NCBI RefSeq assembly: GCF_003072645.1
Contig: NZ_CP028897.1
Span: 4,875,501 to 4,939,500, forward strand
DNA length: 64,000 bases
DNA from: Dongshaea marina
GTDB taxonomy: Bacteria > Pseudomonadota > Gammaproteobacteria > Enterobacterales > Aeromonadaceae
Reading direction: 5' to 3'
Shown here: piece after piece, positions 28,242 through 37,223 of the stretch
Layout: each line of letters begins with the position of its first letter
How positions within the stretch are numbered: position 1 is the first letter of the stretch
The notes under the pieces: generated by a model
The model's database searches: none
What the model was told of the DNA's origin: nothing
The model's input: the letters and a program-made list of their open reading frames with translations, nothing else
Position numbers and translations under genes: made by a program

Positions 28242-29259
28242 CCCAGCGTCTACCCAGCTTGATCGGTGTCTCCTGATTCTCCTTGGGAGCAAAGGCATCA
28301 AATGCTTTACCCACATGATGACAGAACACATCGATCAGCTCCCGATCCGAGTCGGTTAGCTCCATGTTGGCGATCCCCTTCACATACAGGATGTGCTCAG
28401 AGCCTTTCGGTGACTGGAAATAGGCCAGGTAATGATCGCCACGAAACATCAGCTTTTTCTTTTCGCGAACCTCTTCAAGCTCCCTGTTGAACTCATCGGG
28501 AAGCTCGGTGTGGGTGTGATTGGTATACTGACTGAACTCACCGATCCCCACCAGAACCTCCTTAGAGAGGTATTCATCATCGAGCTTATCGTTCTCAATT
28601 TTGTAATAGAGTGCGTCATTACCCAGGTGCAGCAGGGCGGTTAGCTGCTCAAGTACATGAGTGGCAAACTCACGAATCGCCTGGTTGTGATAGAGCTCAT
28701 GGGTTGAGCGCAGGATCTTCTCCAGGTTCTTCTTGGTATATTCGATGGCGAGGATATCCCGGTAGCTACGCAGTGCTGTGTGGATGGCGACCCGGAGTTT
28801 TTTAGTGGTTAGCTCAGTCTTCTCTTTGTAGTCATTGATATCATAGTTGATTACCGTCTCAAGCTCCGGAGCCTGACCGGGCTGGCCGGTTCTGAGCATG
28901 ATCCGCACTGTCCTGTTTTTCAGATCCTCACGAACAAACTCGGCGACATCCAATCCCTCGTGATCCGTCTCCATCACCACATCCAGCAGGATCAGGGCGA
29001 TATCCGGATTATCCCTGATAAGCTCCCGGGCCTCTTTGCCTGAAAATGCATTGACTAACTGGACACCACGCCCGAAAAAAGTCAGCCCTTTGACCACCAT
29101 AGAGGTCAGGGAGTGAATATCCTCTTCATCATCGACTACGGCTATCTTCCAGGGCTTGGTTCCCTCTGATTCAAGATAGTTATCACTGCTATCATCCTCC
29201 AGAGGAAGCATCTCTCCCTCGTCATCATCAAGAAGAATAATATCGCCATCATCATTCAT
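28231..29259 (-). CDS. Response regulator with DUF3369 domain
   Basis: 342 residues from the ATG at 29259 (AGGGA upstream); a longer frame to 29346 has no site. An acidic N-terminal tail (about residues 1-35, rich in Asp/Glu) precedes a receiver domain: acidic pocket Asp43-Asp44, phospho-acceptor Asp93 in ILLDVVMETDHEGLD, and conserved Lys in NDYKEKTEL. After a helical connector (RSYRDILAIEYTKKNLEKILRSTHEL) comes the DUF3369 domain, a GAF-like module of unknown ligand. No DNA-binding or output enzyme domain and no histidine kinase gene are adjacent. It overlaps the DUF1848 gene. Confidence 0.86.
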   Translation of the reverse strand: MNDDGDIILLDDDEGEMLPLEDDSSDNYLESEGTKPWKIAVVDDEEDIHSLTSMVVKGLTFFGRGVQLVNAFSGKEARELIRDNPDIALILLDVVMETDHEGLDVAEFVREDLKNRTVRIMLRTGQPGQAPELETVINYDINDYKEKTELTTKKLRVAIHTALRSYRDILAIEYTKKNLEKILRSTHELYHNQAIREFATHVLEQLTALLHLGNDALYYKIENDKLDDEYLSKEVLVGIGEFSQYTNHTHTELPDEFNRELEEVREKKKLMFRGDHYLAYFQSPKGSEHILYVKGIANMELTDSDRELIDVFCHHVGKAFDAFAPKENQETPIKLGRRWDDS

Positions 29260-29358
29260 AGCATCAGTCCCTCTGAATCTTCCATATCCCCAAGCCACCC
29301 CTGGCCGGCGGGCATGATTTCTCAGACAAAAGCCCGCCTCTTCCAATGAGTATAATTG

Positions 29359-31221
29359 TTAATCAGACTTCTGTGGAACATCCTCCATTGCAGCCGAAGG
29401 TGCTCCCGCGCTGTTTTCAGCCTTCTCCTGCTCCTCCTCATCCTCCTGAAGCAGCTCACGCAACATCTCCCGATACTGGATACTATTGCTGATATAGAGC
29501 AACTCATCCTGATAGATGGGAGCTTGCTCCCTGAGAAACTCTTCATCGTGTCGCTTAAACAGGCGTGCGGCTCGCGAGGCTCGGTTTTTACTGAATCCCA
29601 GCTCCAGCAAGGCCATGGCTCCAAGGTCAGCGGCGGAGGAGAAGGTTTCACGGATCACCCGGGTTACTCCAAGATTAAGCAGCTGATAAGCATGACCACG
29701 ATCTTTAGCCCGGACCATAAGTTTGAGGTGGGGGTAGTGTTTTTGTGCGAGCTGCACCAGACGCAGAGAACGTACCGGCTCATCGACCGCAATTACCATC
29801 AATTTGGCGTGTTCGGCACCCGCCGCCTGCAGGAGATCAAGGCGGGTCACATCTCCATAGAATACCTTGTATTTGAAGCGGCGCAGCATCTCGATCTGGC
29901 AGGCATCCTGTTCAAGAACCGTGGTGCCAACTCCATGGCCATGGAGTAATCGTCCGACCACCTGACCAAAGCGTCCAAATCCGGCAATAATCACGGGATT
30001 GTGAAGATTCTCCATGCGATCCGATCCGGTAGATTCAGGCTCAGTCGCAAAGCAAGGCTCAACCAGCCGCTCATAACCAATCAGCAAAATGGGAGTGATC
30101 AGCATCGACAAAGCAACCACCACGGTAAAGAGCTCCACCCAATGCCGGGGAAGCACATAGCTGCTCCCGGCAAAGGCGAAGAGTACAAAAGCAAACTCCC
30201 CCCCCTGAGCCAGAGATAGGGAAAAACGCCATTTTTGAGCTCCACTCATCCGCAAGACGCGACCGATCACTTGCAGAACCAGGATCTTAATCACCACCAG
30301 GGCGGCCACCAGTGAGAGCACAGTGCCCAGACTGCTGTAAAAGAGCTCAAAATTGATGTTGGCACCAACCGAGATAAAGAACAGCCCCAGTAATAACCCT
30401 TTGAAAGGCTCGATATCCGCCTCAAGTTCATGACGGTATTCACTCTCGGCCAATACCACCCCGGAGAGAAACGCCCCCAGGGCGGGAGAGAGCCCGATAG
30501 CATGCGCCGCCAGGGAGACACCAATTACCAACAGCAGGGCCGCCGCTACAAAAATCTCCCGCATATTTGAGGCAGCAATGAAGCGAAACAGGGGACGGAT
30601 CAGGTAGTGGCCGGTCAGGAAGATCCCACCGAGTAACAGGGCAATCAAACCGCCCTGCTGCCAACCACTGATGTGGGTATTCACCAAAGGAACATCCGTC
30701 TTCGCCATCGCTAGCAGAGGCAGTATCGCCATCATGGGGATGATGGCGATATCCTGGAACAGTAACACCGCAAAACCGGACTCACCGGCCTCGGTCTTCA
30801 TCCAGCCTTTTTCATTAAAGATCTGCAATACCATGGCGGTCGAGGAGATAGAGAGGATCATGGCGATAGCAAGGCTTTGTTGCCATACAATATCAAACAG
30901 GGCAGAGCTTAGAGCAAAGAAGACCAGGGTAGTTAATCCAACCTGCAGACCACCGGCTCCCAGAATCGGCCCCTTAAGCCGCCACAGCAAGCTGGGTTTG
31001 AGTTCAAGGCCGATGAGAAACAACATCATCACCACCCCAAATTCAGCAAACTGCATCACCGCCTGAGAGTTATCAACCAACCCTAAAATGAAAGGCCCGA
31101 TGCAGATCCCTGCGATCAGATAACCCAGAACTGAGCCCAACCCAAGCTTGCGGGCCACCGGAACCGACACAACGGCGCAGGCAAGATAGGTAAAGGCATC
31201 ACTCATTAACTCAATTTTCAC
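29359..31221 (-). CDS. Kef-type monovalent cation:proton antiporter
   Basis: 620 residues: an N-terminal CPA2 antiporter domain with about 12-13 membrane segments (residues 1-385), then a RCK/TrkA-N NAD-binding domain (NPVIIAGFGRFGQVVGRLL, with GxGxxG, about 400-520) and a charged C-terminal tail with a Glu-rich coiled region. The motif FLIGLELKPSLLW and LLFQDIAIIPMMAI, including the functional Asp, fit KefB/KefC glutathione-gated potassium efflux systems that protect against electrophiles. The KefF/KefG ancillary oxidoreductase is not adjacent, so KefB versus KefC cannot be decided. Monocistronic by appearance. Confidence 0.88.
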   Translation of the reverse strand: MKIELMSDAFTYLACAVVSVPVARKLGLGSVLGYLIAGICIGPFILGLVDNSQAVMQFAEFGVVMMLFLIGLELKPSLLWRLKGPILGAGGLQVGLTTLVFFALSSALFDIVWQQSLAIAMILSISSTAMVLQIFNEKGWMKTEAGESGFAVLLFQDIAIIPMMAILPLLAMAKTDVPLVNTHISGWQQGGLIALLLGGIFLTGHYLIRPLFRFIAASNMREIFVAAALLLVIGVSLAAHAIGLSPALGAFLSGVVLAESEYRHELEADIEPFKGLLLGLFFISVGANINFELFYSSLGTVLSLVAALVVIKILVLQVIGRVLRMSGAQKWRFSLSLAQGGEFAFVLFAFAGSSYVLPRHWVELFTVVVALSMLITPILLIGYERLVEPCFATEPESTGSDRMENLHNPVIIAGFGRFGQVVGRLLHGHGVGTTVLEQDACQIEMLRRFKYKVFYGDVTRLDLLQAAGAEHAKLMVIAVDEPVRSLRLVQLAQKHYPHLKLMVRAKDRGHAYQLLNLGVTRVIRETFSSAADLGAMALLELGFSKNRASRAARLFKRHDEEFLREQAPIYQDELLYISNSIQYREMLRELLQEDEEEQEKAENSAGAPSAAMEDVPQKSD

Positions 31222-31604
31222 TCACACCTCCAAGGGGCCAGATCCATTCAGGTTTATCATCATCCCCAGTCACGATGAAAAACCTTGTGCCTCACGGTTC
31301 ACTCCGCGATCAAAGCCCGCAACTAAGAGAGTCCAACGAGATAAAACAACTCTCAGCCATCTCCGGCATTAGAGATGAAACACAACTTTAACATGGGAGA
31401 ACTCCGACAAGGAGCTTCGACTGCAGCATGCTACTGATTGTTATCACAAATTGAAAACTTGTCTGTGAGAGGCCGAGAAACTATAGCAATAGCTTCAATG
31501 CTCCTGGCTTAGAGACTCCGGGCAATGGCTGTCCCACTGGCCTCCTTGACAGCTCATCTGTGCTGACTAGAATGAAAGCTCACTTAACAACCAGGGTTTG
31601 CTCC
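31222..31604. other. Divergent intergenic region
   Basis: 383 bases between the antiporter gene and a small membrane-protein gene. No gene, repeat or strong promoter was recognised; the divergent promoters should lie here. Confidence 0.5.
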
Positions 31605-31883
31605 ATGGGCCAGGATAAGAAAAAGCGCTTGCTGAGTGGTTATCAGCAATGGTGTCTGTTTTCGGTGTTTATCGGATTTTTCCAACAAATGGGGATCTTG
31701 CAGCATCAGGGGTGGCAACAATACCTGCTCTATGCCGTTGGGACAGCCATCTGGTATATGGTGATTGGCGGCGGGATCTGCTGGGTGGTACGTCGCTTTA
31801 ATGCAAGGCGGGCTTCGGTTCAGATGGCAAGCAAGGCTCAGACGGAACAAAAATCCCAGGCCAGTGAAAAAGCCCAGAGCTAA
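31605..31883 (+). CDS. Small membrane protein, unknown
   Basis: 92 residues from the ATG at 31605 (in-frame start at 31560 is the alternative; neither has a clear ribosome site). The product has a basic head MGQDKKKRLLSGYQQW and two hydrophobic segments, CLFSVFIGFFQQMGI and YLLYAVGTAIWYMVIGGGICWVV, followed by a hydrophilic basic/glutamine-rich tail. Likely an inner-membrane protein with both ends in the cytoplasm. Not recognised; no contextual clue. Confidence 0.55.
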   Translation: MGQDKKKRLLSGYQQWCLFSVFIGFFQQMGILQHQGWQQYLLYAVGTAIWYMVIGGGICWVVRRFNARRASVQMASKAQTEQKSQASEKAQS

Positions 31884-32100
31884 TCAGCTCTTGATACAGA
31901 TCGGAGCGGCTCAAAAACCACAGGGCCTGTTCCGACCTGAGACTCCCCAAGATTCCTCTCTTACGACAGCGCCTTATCAGCGCCAGGCTATCCATTAAGC
32001 GTACCGCTCAGATATGCAGCGTAGCGCGCAAAAACCTAACTCCGACGGTCATTATTTAAACAAAGTTGAGTTCTTTGCTTGTTGGAATCAAATTAGCGTG
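31884..32100. other. Intergenic region before cold-shock promoter
   Basis: 217 bases without a convincing gene. A 65-codon minus-strand frame (31798-31995) overlaps the previous gene and lacks a ribosome site. The right end merges into the cold-shock promoter. Confidence 0.4.
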
Positions 32101-32243
32101 TATAATTCGATCAGCTTGAAAATTTGGCTATAGTTATGTGCACAACCACGAAGCTTACTAGAAGTACCTCGTCCTGTATCTCATAATGTATACCAAAATT
32201 TTAAAGCTGATTTTTAATACATTTGTTAGTACAGGATATAGTA
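32101..32243 (+). promoter_or_regulatory. Cold-shock gene promoter (-10) and long leader
   Basis: A perfect -10 TATAAT is at 32101-32106; the -35 is poorly defined (TTGCTT at 32075 is 20 bases away). Transcription from near 32113 gives a leader of about 130 bases before the ATG at 32244. Long structured 5' leaders are a known feature of cspA-type mRNAs and act as cold-responsive RNA thermometers; that role here is inference. Confidence 0.6.
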
Positions 32244-32450
32244 ATGTCTACAGTTACCGGTAAAGTTAAGTTTTTCAACGAGTCCAAGGGCTTTGGTTTC
32301 ATCGAGCAAGAGAACGGCCCAGACGTATTCGTTCACTTCAGCGCTATCCAGGGTTCAGGTTTCAAAACTCTGGCTGAAGGTCAGGAAGTTGAGTTCACCA
32401 TCACTCAAGGTCAGAAAGGCCCTCAGGCTGAGAACGTAATCGCTAAGTAA
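32244..32450 (+). CDS. Cold-shock protein, CspA family
   Basis: 68 residues from the ATG at 32244 (AGGA eight bases upstream), one OB-fold domain. RNA-binding motifs RNP1 (KGFGFI) and RNP2 (VFVHF) are intact. Such proteins bind single-stranded RNA and DNA and melt mRNA structure in the cold or during growth. [20 protein letters not shown] resembles the CspD/CspA branch found in Vibrio and Shewanella. Single-gene unit between a strong -10 and a strong terminator. Confidence 0.95.
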   Translation: MSTVTGKVKFFNESKGFGFIEQENGPDVFVHFSAIQGSGFKTLAEGQEVEFTITQGQKGPQAENVIAK

Positions 32451-32469
32451 TAGCCAACAACGTTTTCCT

Positions 32470-32505
32470 ATAAGCCGTGCCTATCCAGGCACGGCTTATT
32501 TATTT
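32470..32505. terminator. Terminator, bidirectional
   Basis: ATAAGCCGTGCCT (32470-32482) and AGGCACGGCTTAT (32487-32499) form a 13-bp stem with a 4-base loop, followed by TTATTT. It lies between the cold-shock gene and the convergent alkD-like gene. Confidence 0.9.
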
Positions 32506-33204
32506 CCCCTTCAAAAACCTCTGCCTCAAGGCCTTATCCAGCCTCTCAATCGCATAACGCAGCATGACCCTGGGCATCTGCTGATGATGGTCCCCCAGAA
32601 ACGCCAGCAGACAATCCAGATCCCGCTTACCAATCTCTCTGAGCATCCAGCCCGTAGCCTTGTGAATCAGATCCTGTTTATCCTCAAGCATCAGTTTGGC
32701 GATCCTGAGAGTATCGGTGAAGTCATCCCGGCGTATGAAGTAGAAGGTTGCGATAATCGCCATCCGCCGCTCCCATAGAGAGTCGGATTGGGCCAGCTGA
32801 TACAGAGGCTGACGATCCAAGTTAAACAGCTGAGCCCCCAGGATATGAGGTGCTGAGCTATCAACCAGATCCCAGCTGTTGATCCCCCGGGTGTTCTCAA
32901 GATAGAGCTGATAAAGAGATAGCCGTTGCTCCTCACTGCCCCGCTGATATTGATCCACCATCACCAGGAGCGCAAGCAATCGACATTCATGAAAAGAGGA
33001 CTCCAGTAATAAACAGAGATCCTCAAGGGTGAGCTCCCGATATTGCTTCACCTCACGCCGCAGGACCGGGACCCGGATCCCCAAAAACCTATCTCCCTCA
33101 CCATACTCCCCCGGGCCTGTTTTAAAAAAACCTAATGCGTGGCTGGCAATCTGTGGATCTGCCAGCTCCTGTAATCTTTGGTGAACCCGCTCAACCCGTC
33201 CCAT
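32500..33204 (-). CDS. DNA alkylation repair protein (AlkD-like)
   Basis: 234 residues from the ATG at 33204, with GGAGAGGGGAC upstream. A HEAT-like all-helical protein of the AlkD family, which removes bulky or charged N3/N7-alkylated bases without flipping them. Segments FLGIRVPVLRREVKQYR, HECRLLALLVMVDQY, NSWDLVDSSAPHILG and WERRMAIIATFYFIRRDDF include the conserved Trp and Asp (SWDLVD) that contact the lesion in characterised members. Its last bases overlap the terminator stem shared with the cold-shock gene. Confidence 0.9.
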   Translation of the reverse strand: MGRVERVHQRLQELADPQIASHALGFFKTGPGEYGEGDRFLGIRVPVLRREVKQYRELTLEDLCLLLESSFHECRLLALLVMVDQYQRGSEEQRLSLYQLYLENTRGINSWDLVDSSAPHILGAQLFNLDRQPLYQLAQSDSLWERRMAIIATFYFIRRDDFTDTLRIAKLMLEDKQDLIHKATGWMLREIGKRDLDCLLAFLGDHHQQMPRVMLRYAIERLDKALRQRFLKGK

Positions 33205-33429
33205 CTTTGTCCCCTCTCCAGAGCTCCCGACATAAGTCCAGACTCTATTGCTGCCGCCTGAATCTGACACCCGATCATTGTAACTCACTGCCATTTAAGC
33301 GAGTTCCGGCTCTTATAAATGCCATTCACTCCCGAGTGACAATAGACCCTGTAAGATGTGCGACAAATTGAAAAGTTCTGGTTAGAATAGCGCCCTAGCT
33401 ACACCCTACACAATCAAGAGGAGCCTCAG

Positions 33430-33780
33430 ATGTCTATCGAGCGCCAGGAAACCGGACAACGTATGAGCCGGATTGTTACCCATAACAACACCATCTATCT
33501 ATGTGGCCAGGTTGCCAAAGATGCGAGTAAAGATATCACAGAGCAAACCGCCACCATGCTGGAAAAAGTGGATGCTCTGCTGGAGCAGGCTGGAAGCGAC
33601 AGAGAGCATCTGCTGTCTGCAACCATCTATATCAAGGATATGAAACTATTTGCCGAGATGAATGCGGTCTGGGATAACTGGGTTCCTGAAGGACATGCAC
33701 CTGCGCGTGCTTGTGTTGAAGCATCCATGGCTCGCCCTGAACTGCTGGTAGAGATCTCTGTGGTCGCCGCGGTTAAATAA
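33430..33780 (+). CDS. RidA-family enamine/imine deaminase
   Basis: 116 residues, AAGAGGAG ribosome site. RidA/YjgF proteins hydrolyse reactive enamines/imines such as 2-aminoacrylate. The conserved catalytic Arg is in [21 protein letters not shown], and [19 protein letters not shown] and [21 protein letters not shown] match the YoaB-like group. Trimeric and cytoplasmic in known cases. Stands alone and converges with pliI. Confidence 0.9.
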   Translation: MSIERQETGQRMSRIVTHNNTIYLCGQVAKDASKDITEQTATMLEKVDALLEQAGSDREHLLSATIYIKDMKLFAEMNAVWDNWVPEGHAPARACVEASMARPELLVEISVVAAVK

Positions 33781-33789
33781 TCTTAGTGA

Positions 33790-33833
33790 CTCTGTTGACG
33801 CTTCAGGCTGAGCCTTGGGGAAGGTCAACAGAG
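33790..33833. repeat. 44-bp hairpin made of MITE ends
   Basis: CTCTGTTGAC (33790-33799) and GTCAACAGAG (33824-33833) are perfect inverted arms identical to the MITE terminal repeats at 3246 and 24012. The left arm extends to CTCTGTTGACGCTTCA, one mismatch from the MITE end. The middle is only 24 bases, so this may be a relic with the interior deleted. It lies between convergent genes and could act as a terminator, although only TTTA follows. Confidence 0.65.
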
Positions 33834-33849
33834 TTTATCCTCAGGCAGG

Positions 33850-34353
33850 TTACACATCTCGCTCTACAGAGATGACCCTTATCTTATGCTCACTCTCTTT
33901 TTTTGCCGGAAGCTTGCTGCGTAAGACCTGCAACGGGTTGGTATGAGAGCTCATCTCCCCTGCTGAAACCAATAGCTTCAATGAGTTTTCATCATAGCTG
34001 TAGGCATCGGCAGACAGATGATTGCCAGTTGCAGAGTGAATCACCACCACCAGCTCAGAGTGACCATCCCCGTTCAGATCAACAAACTCGGCTCTGGCGA
34101 TAAAACCATCCCTGGGTTGAATCAGCCCAGAGATATATTGATTGGGCTCTGCGATTGAGGACTCACCATCGTAGAGGCGGACCGAATAGCTTCCACCACT
34201 TCGAGGCTCAAACTCTCCCTCGGCGATCGACAGGATCTGCTCGGTATCCGGTGATTTTAGCTTCTGTACAAAGCCATCGTTCAAGACAACAGCACCTGCG
34301 ATATGGCTCAGCAACAGCCAGCTCAAACCAACCAAGCTAATAAGCGCCTTCAT
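33850..34353 (-). CDS. pliI: Periplasmic inhibitor of I-type lysozyme
   Basis: 167 residues with a signal peptide (MKALISLVGLSWLLLSHIAGA). The mature part matches the PliI family first described in Aeromonas: ILSIAEGEFEPRSGGSYSVRLYDGES, ISGLIQPRDGFIARAEFVDLNGDGHSELVVVIHS and SADAYSYD. The inhibitory loop of the family lies in the SGGSYSVRLY segment (residues 52-61), where a Ser and Tyr insert into the lysozyme active site. Such proteins protect against invertebrate-type lysozymes, for example of molluscs, which suits a water-living or host-associated bacterium. Confidence 0.82.
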   Translation of the reverse strand: MKALISLVGLSWLLLSHIAGAVVLNDGFVQKLKSPDTEQILSIAEGEFEPRSGGSYSVRLYDGESSIAEPNQYISGLIQPRDGFIARAEFVDLNGDGHSELVVVIHSATGNHLSADAYSYDENSLKLLVSAGEMSSHTNPLQVLRSKLPAKKESEHKIRVISVERDV

Positions 34354-34620
34354 GCAACTCCTTTGTGTAACCAGATACCGGGGCCAGGAATTATCCGCTA
34401 TTCGCAGCCGGCACTCAATCCGTTAATCAGGATTTGCCGATGAATTAGTTGCCGCAAACAACTCAAACAGATCGCAGATTTCTTAAACACCAGCTATCAC
34501 TTTTACAATCCCGCTTTAGATTTTTTACATCGTTCCCTGGGGGAAATTATTGCCCGACAGAACAGATCTGGTGTACCCTGCGCGAGCTTGCTTGAAAATT
34601 CAACGAATTTAGGTTTCCCA

Positions 34621-35256
34621 ATGAAGAAAATTAGTTATCTCATATTAGGTGGGATCATTGCCGCCACCCTTTCCGGCTGCGCGTCCCATAAGATTGCAGT
34701 AATTCCCGGCTCTTTAGATGTTATCCCTATGACTCCAACCGAGATCGCTTCCGGCCAATGTAAGTGGGTTGGGACAGATACCATCCAAAAAGAGCAGCCA
34801 GCTAATGTCTATCGTAAGCTCAGAAATGACACTTACCAAAGAGGTGGCAACCGCTATCGGGTCACCAGCATTCTCTCTACCCAGGGCTCACTACCGACAG
34901 GCCTTGTCGCCGAACTTTACCAGTGCCCGGTTGCTTCGACCGATAGTGGCAATACAACAGATTCAGACACTAGCTCAGGTACTCAAACCGGCAATGCGCT
35001 TATCCAATATATTCCGGGAGCAGAAAGTGTCCAGCCCGTGCGTTTTCGCGCCGATCAGCACTGTAAAATCGTAGGCAGCAGTGTGGTGCGCGATGATAAC
35101 CCTAAGAACATGGAAGTGAAACTGGCTAATGAGAGCTATATGCTGGGTGGTAATCGCTACCACATCACTAAGATCCTCAAGACAAAAGATGCCCAGCCAG
35201 TATCGGTGATATCAGATGTATACCGCTGCAAACTATCCGACATGAACATGGAATAA
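34621..35256 (+). CDS. Lipoprotein with two tandem repeats
   Basis: 211 residues from the ATG at 34621. Lipoprotein signal MKKISYLILGGIIAATLSGC with Cys20 as the acylation site. The mature part has two related units of about 55-60 residues: QCKWVGTDTIQKEQPANVYRKL...YQRGGNRYRVTSIL...VAELYQC and HCKIVGSSVVRDDNPKNMEVKL...YMLGGNRYHITKIL...VISDVYRC. Each unit has a Cys at both ends, suggesting one disulfide per unit, and they are joined by a Ser/Thr/Asp/Gly-rich linker. The pattern resembles DUF4156-like lipoproteins. Function unknown. Confidence 0.75.
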   Translation: MKKISYLILGGIIAATLSGCASHKIAVIPGSLDVIPMTPTEIASGQCKWVGTDTIQKEQPANVYRKLRNDTYQRGGNRYRVTSILSTQGSLPTGLVAELYQCPVASTDSGNTTDSDTSSGTQTGNALIQYIPGAESVQPVRFRADQHCKIVGSSVVRDDNPKNMEVKLANESYMLGGNRYHITKILKTKDAQPVSVISDVYRCKLSDMNME

Positions 35257-35280
35257 ACTCTGAGTTAACCCTCAAACATA

Positions 35281-35312
35281 AAAAAACCACCTCCAATCGG
35301 AGGTGGTTTTTT
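35281..35312. terminator. Bidirectional terminator
   Basis: AAAAAACCACCTCC and GGAGGTGGTTTTTT form a 14-bp stem around aatc. It serves the lipoprotein gene (+) and malZ (-). Confidence 0.95.
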
Positions 35313-35360
35313 ATTGATGCCGGTATGCCGAGAGTCAACTCCCCTTTTGGGAGAAACGCT

Positions 35361-37207
35361 CTAGCTGGCAACCAGCACCAGAGAGGAGCGAGCCGGGATG
35401 GTGAGCTGTAGTTCTCCATTGACCACCTCAAACTTTTCGCCACTCTCAACATCCGTAAAGCGATCGAAGGGCCTGAGGCAGTGCCACAGCGGCAGAATCA
35501 TAGTCCTGGCCTTGGTTGCGTGTCGATTAATCGCCGTGATCACCTGATCGCTCTCCAACACCCTGGCATACACATAGCTATGATGCCCGGCATACAGGGT
35601 CAGGAGGTCGCCTCGCCGCAAAGCCGGATGAATTCGACGTAGCCGGCTCATTCTACGGTAATGCTCATGCAACAGGTGATTCCAGTCAGAGCTGGCCCAG
35701 GGGAAGCAGCGGCGACAATCGGGATCTTCCCCTCCCGTCATCCCAACTTCATCCCCATAATAGATACAAGGCACACCAATATAGGTGAACAGCATACTCA
35801 CCGCGGCCTTCATCAGTGCCAGATCTTCTCCCAGCAGGGTGAAGAAACGGGCCGTATCATGGCTATCCAACAGGTTAAACTGGGCCAGCTGATTGGCAAA
35901 GGGGATGCGATTTCTTGCCTCCAGCAGCCAGGTCGAAAGCTTGCCCGCATCCAGCTCAATCGGATCACCATTGAGATCTTTACCGGTAAAAAAAGCACGC
36001 AGTGGGTGGGCAAAGCCGAAGTAATTCATCGCCCCATCCTCCTGCTCTCCCTGGAGCCAGGGAGTAGCCTCAAAGAAGTGCTCCCCAAGCAGGTAAGCAT
36101 CTGGCTTCTCCTGCTTGACGCTTTGGCGGATCTCTTTGACATGATGGGCATTATTCTCGGCGGAGCCCTTCTCCCCCAGCATGTGGATCACATCCAGTCG
36201 CCAGCCATCAATAGAGAATGGTGGACGTAGCCAGTGACGCAGCACCGCCTTGTCGCCACGGTAGATGACATCACACAACTCCTCATTGGCATAGTTCAGC
36301 TTAGGGAGATGCTGCATCCCCTTCCAGGCAACATAGTTATTATTGCTATCGAAGCTGTAAAAATCCCGGTAGGGGGAGTCCGGATTGCCAAACGCTCCCT
36401 CCTCACCAAAATGGTTAAACCAGGGGTGCTCATCCGAAGTATGGTTGACTACGGCATCCAGAATAAGCTTCATCCCACGGCCATGGATACTCTTACTCAA
36501 TGACTCCAGCTGAGCATTCCCCCCCAACAAGGGGTCTACCTGGTAATAGTCAACCGTATCGTACTTGTGATTGCTCGGAGAGCAGAAGATCGGGTTGATA
36601 TAGAGTGCGCTCACCCCTAAAGACTGCAGGTAGGATAGCTTCTTTTCAATCCCTGCCAGATCCCCCCAAAAAGCTCGGCCGAGGCCTTACCACCATGATC
36701 ATCCGAAGGCAGCTCACCCCACTCGCGAAAAGTCGGTCGATGAGATCCAAGCCGATGACCATAGGGTTCATAGCCCATGGCATCACGGGCCTGGCTGTTG
36801 TGAAAGCGATCCGGGAAAATCTGGTAGAAAATCTGATCCTGCACCCAGGAGGGAGGAGTGCTGCGGCTATTATAGCGAAACAGCTGATCGCAGGAAGGAG
36901 GAGTGTTAGATACGCCACTGCCGTGTAGCCACCATTGCTGCTCTCCCTCAACCAGCTTGAAGGCATAGTTAATGTGGCTGTCATGGAAGAGTGCCAGTGG
37001 CAAAGCAAGGCTCCAGATCGTCAACTGCTGACGCTGCTCCTGCTGGCTCATGGGCAATAATTGCTGCTCATGATCCGGAGATAAAACCAGGCTCACCGAG
37101 GAGTAGCTCCTGGATGAATCACAAACCAGTGTCAGCTTTAGCTGTTGATCATCAACCGCCAACCAGGGGCTGACCCGAGGATGGAACAGGTATGGAGGTG
37201 TTGTCAT
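35361..37207 (-). pseudogene. malZ: Maltodextrin glucosidase, single-base frameshift
   Basis: The first 180 or so residues (from 37207) match the MalZ N-terminal domain up to VQDQIFYQIFPDRFH and ASAELFGG. The frame is then lost and resumes one frame over with GIEKKLSYLQSLGVSALYINPIF, covering the whole GH13 catalytic domain: DAVVNHT, DGWRLDVIHMLGE (nucleophile Asp), LLGEHF (acid/base Glu), NLLDSHDTARF. One base is missing in the C-run at 36662-36667 (G-run in the gene: six, seven expected); restoring it gives 615 residues versus about 604 in Escherichia coli. The enzyme trims glucose from maltodextrins in the cytoplasm. Likely a base-call error. Sits 16 bases after the HDOD gene. Confidence 0.88.
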
Positions 37208-37223
37208 GTTATGGATGTACCTT

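Noticed and set aside
31798-31995. 65-codon minus-strand open frame
   Set aside because: It overlaps the end of a plus-strand gene and has no ribosome-binding site. Too weak to list.
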